Assembly: GCA_019695435.1 (NCBI GenBank)
Contig: JACTVF010000094.1
Span: 1-8,249, forward strand
DNA length: 8,249 bases
Source: Methanoregulaceae archaeon
GTDB lineage: Archaea; Halobacteriota; Methanomicrobia; Methanomicrobiales; Methanospirillaceae
Reading direction: 5' to 3'
Shown piece by piece: positions 1 through 7,299 of the stretch. Within the stretch, counting starts at the first letter, position 1; every line of letters starts with the position of its first letter. Position numbers and translations under genes: made by a program. Under the pieces are notes generated by a model. It did not search any database, was not told where the DNA came from, and worked only from the letters and a program-made list of their open reading frames with translations.

Positions 1-1
1 T

Positions 2-1015
2 ATGTACACGTCAGTCCCCGACGACCCCAAAAGCCACGGGCTCACCGAACGCGTGTCAAAGGAGCAGGAGACGATTCACGCCATGGAAAGGATCATCGTC
101 CCGCTCACGCTTGCCATCATCGTCATCCTTGTGCTTCTCGGGGTCTCGGCAAGCCTGATCTTTATTCTCGTGGGTATCCTGATGGCCCCGCTCGGTATCA
201 TTGGTTTTATCGATGACCACAACATTACCCTGCGGGACAATGATTTTTCCGTATTTATCCGAAGTTTCGGCGCAGTGATGGGAGGACAAGGTACAACTGC
301 TATTTATGCGCTGGGAAGTATCGACCGGAAATCTCTCACCGCTCTCGGACCCCTGGTAAATTCCGTTTATTCAAAACTCAACCTGGGACTCGATGAAAAA
401 CAGTGCTGGGACAAGTTTATAGGGGAGTCCGGGAGCAACCTCATCTATAAGTACCTCAATATTTTCCGGGACACCGTGGCGCTCGGGGGACCCCCGGAAC
501 CCATCGGTACTGTCGTGGGCTCGTCGATGCTCGAACAAACCCTGCTCCGGGAGAAGAAGGATATGCTGGCAAAAGGCTTCATTGTACTTCTGGTTCCAAT
601 GCATATCGCCATGGCCGGTATTTTTGTTGCGCTGTACCAGATCCTGCTGGTGCTCACCGGATCCGTGGCGAGCATGATGTCCCAGATGCAGAATGTGTCG
701 GCAACATCGGGTGCTCAGAGCACCGGGATCTCGATGGGAGGTGTGTTTGGTGGCGGGATGAACCTCTTTACCAACTTCCCGGCAGAAGCGATGCAGACCT
801 ACGTCACCATCACGCTTACCATCTTTACCGTAGCCAACATTATCGCAGCACGAATCGTGGGAGGAGGGGATCGATACATGTATTATTTCTACGCGGCAAT
901 ATTCTGCACATTGACCGGACTTGTTCTTCTGTTGGCGCCGATGGTGGTTGGTCTCTTCTTCAGTGCACAAGCATTGACGAATATGGGCAATGGGGCATCC
1001 GGGACTGGTGTGTGA
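2..1015 (+). CDS. flaJ: Archaellum platform protein FlaJ/ArlJ, C-terminal part (5' truncated by window)
   Basis: Polytopic membrane core of the archaellum motor. In this family FlaJ forms the inner-membrane platform on which the ATPase FlaI and FlaH act, and it is related to type IV pilus/type II secretion platform proteins (T2SF domains). The visible 337 residues hold a hydrophobic double span (about 31-70), then a cytoplasmic T2SF-type domain. That domain has the RDNDFSVFIRSFG motif near 78-90 and a GSNLI...NIFRDTVALGG stretch near 143-163. Further spans follow at about 192-222, 266-285 and 294-321. Full-length FlaJ is usually about 550-580 residues, so the ATG at base 2 is probably an internal methionine and the gene runs in from upstream. 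The stop is followed one base later by the next start, suggesting one transcript. The family call is from recognised pattern; no search was run. Confidence 0.9.
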   Translation: MYTSVPDDPKSHGLTERVSKEQETIHAMERIIVPLTLAIIVILVLLGVSASLIFILVGILMAPLGIIGFIDDHNITLRDNDFSVFIRSFGAVMGGQGTTAIYALGSIDRKSLTALGPLVNSVYSKLNLGLDEKQCWDKFIGESGSNLIYKYLNIFRDTVALGGPPEPIGTVVGSSMLEQTLLREKKDMLAKGFIVLLVPMHIAMAGIFVALYQILLVLTGSVASMMSQMQNVSATSGAQSTGISMGGVFGGGMNLFTNFPAEAMQTYVTITLTIFTVANIIAARIVGGGDRYMYYFYAAIFCTLTGLVLLLAPMVVGLFFSAQALTNMGNGASGTGV

Positions 1016-1016
1016 A

Positions 1017-2339
1017 ATGAAGGAAACTACCCGCAGGCTGGTTCTTTTTGCAGTTATCGTCGGAACCGGTTCCGTCCTGATCTTTGTAGATATTCCGCTT
1101 ATCTACATGCTTCCCCTGATCATGGCGGTGGGCTTTCTTCTGCTGGTACTTATCGGCTCAATCACGGTCGCAGAGATCAAAAACGCCCTCTCAAAGCTGA
1201 CCTTAAAAAGAATACGACATCAATCCACCCTCAAACGGCCTGACTCCATAAGCCTCTCCGATAAGAAGATAGCCCCTAAAAAAGATGCAGGGAAGAAAAA
1301 AGACGTGAAGAACGTCCCGGCAAAACCGGCAGAGAAAACCAATGGGATCCGGTACCATCTATCGTTACTGGCATCATCGGTCACCTCTTTTGGGAAGATC
1401 CTCACAGAGCGCAAAAAACCCGCCAAAAAACCTGAAGAGATCAACAAACTGCTGGAACGTACGATAACAGAAAAAGTCCGCAGGGGATCTGCACTAGAGA
1501 GCGCCGCAGCAGTACCGGCAGAATCCGGATCAAACCGGAGTGGTGCCGGTGGAGCACTGCCGGCAGAGAACGGAGATGAGAGTGACCCGTTCCTGTCACT
1601 CTCTGATGAGGAACTCGGAACCGGCCTGCTGGACGGGCTTGATGAACCGGGAGCGGAACCACAAAATACTTCGGCATTTCCGGATGCGGATGCCGGCTTT
1701 TCCATGCCTGACCTGGAAATGCCCGCCCTGCCGGATGAGACTGCCACCGATGCCGAGGCAATTCTCAAAGCGAATGCAGACAATGGATCCGAAGAACTTA
1801 ATGGTCTTGACGGTGTGGAGGCAGTCGATGGAACACTGGAGGACATGGACAATATAAATCTGGACGATATCGATCTGGGCGATGACAGCGGGATGCTGGA
1901 ACCGGCACCCCGGGTCTCCGTACTCCCGTCTGATGATTCAGCTCCGGGATCAGGTGGTCTTAATCCGTCCACCCCCACAACAGGTACCGGGGGATCGAAA
2001 AATAGTGCTGACGACAATCCTTCAGATATATCTTCAGTGACAGGCAAGTGGTCCAGCGAGGGGTCTCTTCTTACAGTCAAACTCGAAGACAATCATTCAG
2101 AGATATCTGCATTTGCAGCGGGCACCGCTACCGGCTCTGATGAGGATATGCTCAGTTCACTTGCCACTGACATAAAACATGTGAAAATTGAGAAAGATGT
2201 CAGCCTGCTCCGTGAATTAAAAGATTTTAAGGCGCCAGCGACAGATATAGAAAAGGAACTTTCAGAGATGTCGGAGCAGCTCAAAACTGCAAGCAAAGGT
2301 GCAAAGAAAAAAATCCCGTCATCGCAGGGAGTAAAATAA
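1017..2339 (+). CDS. Unrecognised membrane-anchored protein with charged disordered tail, between flaJ and cheF
   Basis: I do not recognise a named family. The ATG at 1017 (440 aa) is preferred because it sits one base after the flaJ stop (TGAaATGA). An ATG at 990 in the same frame would add nine residues and overlap flaJ. Seen from ATG 1017: two hydrophobic helices (about 8-28 and 30-52) form a short hairpin. A lysine/arginine-rich region (about 55-155) follows, including GKKKDVKNV and RKKPAKKPEE. Then comes a strongly acidic, low-complexity region (about 185-295, with NINLDDIDLGDDSG), a Ser/Thr/Gly/Pro linker (about 300-350), and a charged, probably helical C-terminus (about 375-425, with KIEKDVSLLRELKDFKAP). 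The hairpin anchor with a long cytoplasmic tail suggests a scaffold or tether near the motor. Position next to flaJ and cheF supports a motility role, but this is inference only. Confidence 0.8.
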   Translation: MKETTRRLVLFAVIVGTGSVLIFVDIPLIYMLPLIMAVGFLLLVLIGSITVAEIKNALSKLTLKRIRHQSTLKRPDSISLSDKKIAPKKDAGKKKDVKNVPAKPAEKTNGIRYHLSLLASSVTSFGKILTERKKPAKKPEEINKLLERTITEKVRRGSALESAAAVPAESGSNRSGAGGALPAENGDESDPFLSLSDEELGTGLLDGLDEPGAEPQNTSAFPDADAGFSMPDLEMPALPDETATDAEAILKANADNGSEELNGLDGVEAVDGTLEDMDNINLDDIDLGDDSGMLEPAPRVSVLPSDDSAPGSGGLNPSTPTTGTGGSKNSADDNPSDISSVTGKWSSEGSLLTVKLEDNHSEISAFAAGTATGSDEDMLSSLATDIKHVKIEKDVSLLRELKDFKAPATDIEKELSEMSEQLKTASKGAKKKIPSSQGVK

Positions 2340-2409
2340 ACATGTGCAGCACCAAATTCCGGTATCTGAAGAAATTATTACAGGTAGCATAACCCCATGT
2401 GAGTATCCC

Positions 2410-3219
2410 ATGAAAGAAGTCCCCTTAAAAATTGAACATGCCGGCAAATGGATTGTCATTAAAGCCGGGGTCGGCGAAGACCGGCTCTCGTTTCCCGCAC
2501 CGGTCGAAAAGGAAGTCCTTTTTAAATCCATCTTTGATCTGGAGGAAAGAAAGAACATTCTTATCATCACCTCCAAAGGGACCCCGGATACCGTTATACG
2601 GATCGCCAGCGTCGAAAAAGTCCTCCTCGTATTAAAACGGCTTATCCTTACCAACTGCAATGCCTACCGGCTCATGGCATATTTTATGTCACCGGCGATC
2701 CGGGGAGGAGTCCTTGCTAAGAATGCGCAATGGGAGAAAGGCAGTATTATTGTGGTAAAGACCGGCATCTGGTTTGTAAGCGCAGCAAAACAGATCTGTG
2801 TACCCCTTTCGGATGTGGCGGCAATTGAACTGACAAAACGGGACGTGCAGGGAAAGCAGACCGATGTTGTCCGGATAGATCATGTCGAGTCAGGGGAAGT
2901 TGTGTCGAGTCTGGTTCTCTGTCCCCTGTCAACGCTTCAGGTTCTCGTAAATTTCCTTAAAGACACCACAAAGGGAATGGATATGAAGGGCAACGAACTG
3001 GACGCCGTTGACCAGCAGGTGGCAATGCTCGTGTACTCCGGGATGGATTCACACGCCATTGAAAATATGCTCAATATCACGCACAAGCAACTTGACGAAA
3101 CCTACGACCGGATCATAAAACTCGGGATTGCGGAAGTGATCACGATACGGCGTGAAATTCAGCTGACAACAAAAGGAGTGCGCTACATTTCTGACGCCAC
3201 AAAAACCCAAACAAACTAA
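2410..3219 (+). CDS. cheF: Archaeal taxis adaptor CheF (DUF439 family)
   Basis: CheF proteins are archaea-specific adaptors. In Halobacterium they bind CheY, CheD and CheC2 on one side and archaellum accessory proteins FlaCE/FlaD on the other, passing the switching signal to the motor. The N-terminal two thirds (about residues 1-185 from ATG 2410) are beta-rich, with IIVVKTGIWFVS resembling PH-like membrane-compartment domains. The C-terminal part (about 195-263) looks like a winged helix typical of the family: AVDQQVAMLVYSGMDSHAIE, then DETYDRIIKLGIAEV and EIQLTTKGVRYIS. The start is uncertain. ATG 2410 gives 269 aa and has GTGAG six bases upstream. GTG 2344 would give 291 aa, adding 22 residues that lie outside the recognisable domain. 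It follows the membrane protein gene at +70 (or +4) bases, so it is probably transcribed with flaJ. Confidence 0.85.
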   Translation: MKEVPLKIEHAGKWIVIKAGVGEDRLSFPAPVEKEVLFKSIFDLEERKNILIITSKGTPDTVIRIASVEKVLLVLKRLILTNCNAYRLMAYFMSPAIRGGVLAKNAQWEKGSIIVVKTGIWFVSAAKQICVPLSDVAAIELTKRDVQGKQTDVVRIDHVESGEVVSSLVLCPLSTLQVLVNFLKDTTKGMDMKGNELDAVDQQVAMLVYSGMDSHAIENMLNITHKQLDETYDRIIKLGIAEVITIRREIQLTTKGVRYISDATKTQTN

Positions 3220-3225
3220 AATTAT

Positions 3226-3236
3226 CGTTGTTTTTT
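3226..3236 (+). terminator. Possible T-rich archaeal terminator after cheF
   Basis: A short run CGTTGTTTTTT, with six consecutive T at 3231-3236, lies seven bases after the cheF stop in an AT-rich gap. Archaeal RNA polymerase often terminates at T-tracts on the non-template strand without a hairpin, and I see no convincing hairpin here. It would separate the flaJ-cheF unit from the cheY operon. The run is short, so read-through is likely. Confidence 0.4.
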
Positions 3237-3246
3237 CCACTACTGA

Positions 3247-3254
3247 TTTATAGC
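3247..3254 (+). promoter_or_regulatory. Candidate TATA box for the cheY operon
   Basis: TTTATAGC in the 65-base gap before cheY resembles the archaeal box A. Transcription in archaea usually starts about 25 bases downstream of the box centre, here near G3277/A3278. That would leave a leader of only seven or eight bases before the cheY ATG and no room for a normal ribosome binding site. The upstream bases do not make a clear purine-rich BRE, and a second AT-rich stretch (GATATA, 3258-3263) is a poorer fit by distance. This is a position and motif argument only. Confidence 0.4.
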
Positions 3255-3284
3255 ATGATATACCAATATTCTGTCTGATATTCC

Positions 3285-3647
3285 ATGGGAAATATTCTGA
3301 TCGTGGATGATACTCTCTTCATGAGAACCCTCCTAAAAAATATTCTCTTCTCCGGAGGCCATGCTATTGCAGGAGAGGCTGCAAATGGTGAAGAGGCGGT
3401 AGCCAAGTACAAGGAACTGAAACCCGATCTTGTCACAATGGATGTGGTCATGCCTAAGGTAAACGGGATTGAGGCCCTGAAAGCAATCAAGCAGCTCGAT
3501 CCCGCAGCCCGGGTGATCATGTGTACCGCTGTCGGGCAGGAACAGATGGTCAAGCTGGCCATAAAAAGCGGCGCCAAAGGGTACATCGTTAAGCCGTTCC
3601 AGGCACCAAAGGTTCTCGAAGAAGTCAAAAACGTGCTCGCGTCCTAG
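3285..3647 (+). CDS. cheY: Chemotaxis response regulator CheY
   Basis: Single-domain receiver of 120 aa, the normal CheY size, with no output domain. Key residues are all present: acidic pocket D8/D9, phosphoacceptor D53 (in VTMDVVMP), switch threonine T81, aromatic Y100 and conserved lysine K103 (in IVKPF). In archaea CheY-P signals to the archaellum through CheF rather than binding a bacterial FliM. This is consistent with cheF being the preceding gene. It is the first gene of the che unit, with a TATA-like box 31-38 bases ahead of the ATG. No clear Shine-Dalgarno site precedes the start, in keeping with a near-leaderless message. cheB follows after seven bases. Confidence 0.95.
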   Translation: MGNILIVDDTLFMRTLLKNILFSGGHAIAGEAANGEEAVAKYKELKPDLVTMDVVMPKVNGIEALKAIKQLDPAARVIMCTAVGQEQMVKLAIKSGAKGYIVKPFQAPKVLEEVKNVLAS

Positions 3648-3654
3648 GCTCACC

Positions 3655-4710
3655 ATGGCAAAGGTTCTCATCGTCGATGACTCCGTCTTTATGCGGACGG
3701 TCATCCGGGACATGCTGCAAAAGGACCCAACACTTGAGATAGTGGGAACTGCATCAAACGGTGTTGAGGCGATGGAGAAGATCAGCATCCTCAAGCCCGA
3801 TCTTGTCACGCTGGATATCGAAATGCCTAAGATGAACGGCCTTGATGTATTGCGTGAACTTAAAAACGCGGCATGGCACCCGAAAACCCTCATACTGAGC
3901 TCGCTCACTTCGAAAGGTGCAGAGATGACAACCGATGCAATCCGGTTGGGTGCTGATGACTTCATGCTCAAGCCAAAGGACATCCCGCAGCTCAGGCTCG
4001 TCGCGGATGAACTCATTGCAACAATACACCATCTTACCACCGCACCGCTGACCCCCCCATCCCGCGAAGAGGTCTCTAGAGATCAGTCCAAAGGTAAGAG
4101 TGCTGAACAGGTCGTTCTGATCGGGTCATCCGCCGGTGGGCCGCCGATGCTCGATGTACTCCTCTCAAAACTGCCAGGAGATCTGCCGGCAGGTTTTGTC
4201 ATCACCCAGCATATGCCGATCGGTTTTACCGCACCACTTGCAGCCCGTTTTAACCATATTGGCCACATGCCGGTGAAAGAGACCGAGAACGGGGATATGC
4301 TCAAAACAGGTACAGTGCTCGTTTCAAAGGCCGGTGTCCATACCATGATCAGTGCGGCGATGACCCCTGACGGGAAACGGACGGGAAGAATCATACATTC
4401 AAACGCACCGATGGTTCATGGGGTGCGGCCTGCTGTGGACAAGACTTTTGAGTCCGCTGCGCAGGTATTTGGTAAAAATACCGTGGCAGTTATATTAAGC
4501 GGGATGGGAAATGATGCCGGGGCCGGGGCGTCAGCCATCAAGCAGGCCGGTGGAACATGTATTATCTGCGATCAGAAAGACTGCCTTGTCTATGGCATGG
4601 CGCGCTCTGCCATCCAGAAAAATGCAGTAGATAAAGTACTCCCGCTTGCAAAGATCCCGGATGAGGTGGAAAGGATCGTGATGCAGATAGCGGAGGATTC
4701 ACATGTCTGA
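3655..4710 (+). CDS. cheB: Chemotaxis response regulator / receptor methylesterase CheB
   Basis: Protein-glutamate methylesterase (351 aa, normal length) that demethylates, and in many species deamidates, chemoreceptors when phosphorylated by CheA. N-terminal receiver, about 1-125: acidic D8/D9, phosphoacceptor D54 (VTLDIEMP), K106 (in MLKP). A Pro/Ser/Lys linker, about 128-150, joins it to the catalytic domain, about 152-349. The catalytic triad can be placed by motif: S159 in GSSAGG, H186 in QHMPIGFT, D287 in SGMGNDAG. The late motif reads VYGMA where many homologues have VYGMP. It starts seven bases after cheY without an obvious ribosome binding site, suggesting coupled translation, and overlaps cheA by eight bases. 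A C7 run at 4052-4058 encodes part of the linker. Confidence 0.96.
   Translation: MAKVLIVDDSVFMRTVIRDMLQKDPTLEIVGTASNGVEAMEKISILKPDLVTLDIEMPKMNGLDVLRELKNAAWHPKTLILSSLTSKGAEMTTDAIRLGADDFMLKPKDIPQLRLVADELIATIHHLTTAPLTPPSREEVSRDQSKGKSAEQVVLIGSSAGGPPMLDVLLSKLPGDLPAGFVITQHMPIGFTAPLAARFNHIGHMPVKETENGDMLKTGTVLVSKAGVHTMISAAMTPDGKRTGRIIHSNAPMVHGVRPAVDKTFESAAQVFGKNTVAVILSGMGNDAGAGASAIKQAGGTCIICDQKDCLVYGMARSAIQKNAVDKVLPLAKIPDEVERIVMQIAEDSHV
4692..4696 (+). promoter_or_regulatory. Ribosome binding site for cheA inside cheB
   Basis: GGAGG lies six bases before ATG 4703, within the last codons of cheB. It is a strong match to the archaeal anti-Shine-Dalgarno sequence. It fixes the cheA start and explains the eight-base cheB/cheA overlap. 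Confidence 0.75.
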
Positions 4711-6664
4711 GTTTGAGCAGTACCGGTCACTGTTTGTTGCCGAATCCCGTGAAAACCACGAAAATCTGGTCAATAACCTTCTGGTACTGGAAAAAGGTAC
4801 CGACCAGAACGCCATTGACGAGATCTTCCGGTCGATCCATACGCTCAAAGGTGCATCCGCATCCATGGGTTTTGCAGATATGGAACGCCTCTGCCATACG
4901 ATGGAGGATGTGTTCCAGCTGATTCGGAACGGCAGTGCGGAGGTATCTGAGGAGCTGGGAAACATTCTCCTTGCCTGCACCGATCTCATCGAGGAGATGC
5001 TGGATGACGTCGAAGCCGGCGGTGATTCCTCATCCAAGAATCCCAATGAACAGATACAGGCATTGCGTGCCTGGCTGAAAGAACAGGGCGTCACCGGGAA
5101 GGAGAAAACCGAGCCTCCCTGCCGAAAGGAGGCGGAGACAAATACACCGGAGGAGATCCAGTCCGCAGCATCTCCTGCTGCAGATTCAGGACCGGAATTT
5201 ACGATGACCATCGTGGTCTCCCCGGACTGCATGATGAAAGATGTCCGGGCACTCATAGCGATACAGAATCTTGAAGCATTGGGCACAATCCTGTCATTGA
5301 AACCGTCAAAGGAAGCTATCGATGAAGGGGAGTTTGACGGTACGGTGCATCTCACGATGGTCAGCGATGCCGGTGAGGAGGCCCTCAGGACGGCTGCTTT
5401 GGGCACCGAGATCGCAACCGTTGAGATAAAACTGCTGGAAACGCCGGCCTCCCTGCCAACAGAACCCCTCTTGGCAAAAAAAGCGGCAGAACCCGATAGG
5501 AAACAACCGGCGGCACCGGATAAAAACCGGGAAATAAAAAATCTCCGGGTGGATATTGTCCAGCTCGATCATATCATGAATCTGGTCGAGGATCTGGTGA
5601 TCAACCGTGGCCGGCTCAAGCAGATCTCGGAAGAACACAAAATAAAAGAGATGGATGAGGCGATCAGTATGGTGGAGCGGTCGGTCTCCGAGCTCCAGAA
5701 TCTGATGATGGCCATCCGTATGATCCCGCTCTCCCATATTTTCAATCGCCTTCCCCGGGTGGCCCGCGATGTCGCCCAGTACGATCACAAGGATGTCGAG
5801 TTTGTTATGGAGGGCGGTGAGACCGAGCTTGACCGGAGCGTGATGGACGGTCTCAATGACCCGCTGCTCCACCTGATAAGAAATGCTGTAAACCATGGGA
5901 TCGAGGCACCGGAGATCCGTGAAAAGGCAGGTAAGCCCAGAAAAGGCCTTGTCCGACTTTCGGCACACCGGGATCGTGATAATGTTATCATCGAACTTGT
6001 AGACGACGGCGCCGGTATTAATGTGGAGAAAGTCAAGAAAAAAGCCGTGGAAAAAGGGTTGATCACCGCGGAAGCCGCAGAAACCCTTACTGCCGATCAG
6101 GCTATCGATCTGCTCTTCCAGCCCGGCTTTTCCACGGCAGATAAAATTACTGATATCTCCGGCAGAGGCGTCGGCCTCGATGTTGTGAAGCGGGCGATCG
6201 AATCACTCAAAGGTACGATCAAAGTGGAGACGACTCCCGGTAAAGGGAGCACTTTTGAACTTCTTCTTCCCCCCACCATGGCGATCGTTGACGTGATGAT
6301 TGTCCGGATCCGCAACAAGCGCCTGGCAATACCGATCAGCAGTATTGTTGAAGTGGCAAACTTCAAAAAGGACGGCATGCACCGTATCGGGAATGGTGAA
6401 GTGACTATGATCAGGGATGAGGTGCTCCAGATCCTCTGGCTTAATGACATGGTGGGGAGCTCGGACCGGTGCGAGATACTCATTGTCATTCAGTACCAGA
6501 AACGGAAATGCTGTATTCCCGTTGATGCTGTAGAAGGACAGCAGGAAGTTGTTGTGAAGCCATTGAGCGGGTTTATCGGGACCACGAAAGGGATAAGCGG
6601 GGTCACCATCCTCGGCGATGGGGATGTGGTGCCGGTTCTTGATGTAAACACGATGCAGGAATGA
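4703..6664 (+). CDS. cheA: Chemotaxis histidine kinase CheA
   Basis: Soluble taxis kinase (653 aa) with all five standard domains. P1 phosphotransfer domain, about 1-105: phosphorylated H46 in RSIHTLKGASASMGF. P2, about 165-245: a CheY/CheB docking-type alpha/beta domain starting at EFTMTIVVSP, flanked by charged Pro/Ala linkers (about 108-164 and 246-277). P3 dimerisation helices, about 278-343. P4 ATP-binding kinase domain, about 345-525: N box HLIRNAVNHGIE (390-401), G1 DDGAGIN (434-440), F box LFQPGFST (471-478), G2 GRGVGLDVV (488-496). P5 CheW-like domain, about 527-651, which in this family contacts CheW and receptors. No key residue is missing, so it should be active. It overlaps cheB and precedes cheC by seven bases. 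Confidence 0.97.
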   Translation: MSEFEQYRSLFVAESRENHENLVNNLLVLEKGTDQNAIDEIFRSIHTLKGASASMGFADMERLCHTMEDVFQLIRNGSAEVSEELGNILLACTDLIEEMLDDVEAGGDSSSKNPNEQIQALRAWLKEQGVTGKEKTEPPCRKEAETNTPEEIQSAASPAADSGPEFTMTIVVSPDCMMKDVRALIAIQNLEALGTILSLKPSKEAIDEGEFDGTVHLTMVSDAGEEALRTAALGTEIATVEIKLLETPASLPTEPLLAKKAAEPDRKQPAAPDKNREIKNLRVDIVQLDHIMNLVEDLVINRGRLKQISEEHKIKEMDEAISMVERSVSELQNLMMAIRMIPLSHIFNRLPRVARDVAQYDHKDVEFVMEGGETELDRSVMDGLNDPLLHLIRNAVNHGIEAPEIREKAGKPRKGLVRLSAHRDRDNVIIELVDDGAGINVEKVKKKAVEKGLITAEAAETLTADQAIDLLFQPGFSTADKITDISGRGVGLDVVKRAIESLKGTIKVETTPGKGSTFELLLPPTMAIVDVMIVRIRNKRLAIPISSIVEVANFKKDGMHRIGNGEVTMIRDEVLQILWLNDMVGSSDRCEILIVIQYQKRKCCIPVDAVEGQQEVVVKPLSGFIGTTKGISGVTILGDGDVVPVLDVNTMQE

Positions 6665-6671
6665 ATACGCC

Positions 6672-7283
6672 ATGAAATTATCATCAGTTCAGATGGATGC
6701 GATGCAGGAACTGGGAAACATCGGGGCGGCTCACGCCGCAACCACCCTGTCGCAGCTGCTCTCAAGTACGGTTGAGATGAGTGTACCCAAGATTATGACC
6801 GTGGATATAGCCCAGCTAGCAGACCACATCGGGGATGAATCAGCAGCGCTAGTGGTCTTTGAGTTACAGGGCGAAATCCCCCACGGGGGATACATCATTT
6901 TCTATATCTCCCGGAAATCCGCTGTTCACCTGACCAATACGATGCTGGGGTTGACAGATCCGGATCGACCGCTCAGCGAGATGGACGAAAGTGCTCTCAT
7001 CGAAGTCGGTAATATCATGGCTTCGGCATTTCTCGACGCCGCCGCAGAACTCCTCGGTTTTGTCATGATTCCCTCACCTCCGGCGCTTACCATTGATATG
7101 GCGCATGCCGCCATGCAGTCACTCATCGCACAGATGCAGGAAGAGATTAATGAAGTTATGTTGTTCTCTACAGAACTTTTCTGCGAGGAGCACAAGATCG
7201 ACAGTGACATTATTATGATGCCGGAGACAAGCACACTCAAAATGTTTGTCGAACGGTTGGATAACCTGATGAAACCCATCTGA
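6672..7283 (+). CDS. cheC: CheY-P phosphatase CheC
   Basis: CheC-type phosphatase (203 aa) that hydrolyses CheY-P and, when bound to CheD, controls receptor deamidation. It has two copies of the active-site signature D/S-x3-E-x2-N-x22-P, both intact. The first is D9, E13, N16 and P39 (in DAMQELGNIGAAHAATT). The second is S107, E111, N114 and P137 (in SALIEVGNIMASAFLD). Two full sites and this length fit CheC rather than the CheX or single-site variants. The start follows the cheA stop by seven bases with only a weak ribosome binding site. Halobacterial CheC2 is a reported CheF partner, so this protein may also contact the CheF encoded upstream; that link is inference. Confidence 0.94.
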   Translation: MKLSSVQMDAMQELGNIGAAHAATTLSQLLSSTVEMSVPKIMTVDIAQLADHIGDESAALVVFELQGEIPHGGYIIFYISRKSAVHLTNTMLGLTDPDRPLSEMDESALIEVGNIMASAFLDAAAELLGFVMIPSPPALTIDMAHAAMQSLIAQMQEEINEVMLFSTELFCEEHKIDSDIIMMPETSTLKMFVERLDNLMKPI

Positions 7284-7299
7284 CATCAACGGAACCGGA

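Noticed and set aside
371..970. 199-codon open frame on the - strand opposite flaJ
   Set aside because: The product is His/Cys-rich without recognisable structure, while the + strand encodes clear FlaJ helices and motifs.
1220..2092. 290-codon open frame on the - strand
   Set aside because: It lies opposite the acidic, low-complexity part of the unknown membrane protein. Its product is Ser/Pro-rich with no domain and no promoter, so it is a shadow of the + strand gene.
2342..2392. 16-codon + strand frame before cheF as a real peptide gene
   Set aside because: Too short to support as a gene from sequence alone. Kept only as part of the start-site observation.
3353..3363. GGAGG followed by ATG inside cheY, resembling an internal start
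   Set aside because: The ATG at 3361 is out of frame with cheY and its frame stops after a few codons.
3333..4040. 235-codon open frame on the - strand across cheY and cheB
   Set aside because: It spans two firmly identified receiver genes and mirrors their codons; there is no independent start signal or domain.
4699..5406. 235-codon - strand frame opposite the 5' part of cheA
   Set aside because: The + strand has a complete CheA P1-P2 region with intact motifs; the - strand product is Ser-rich and featureless.
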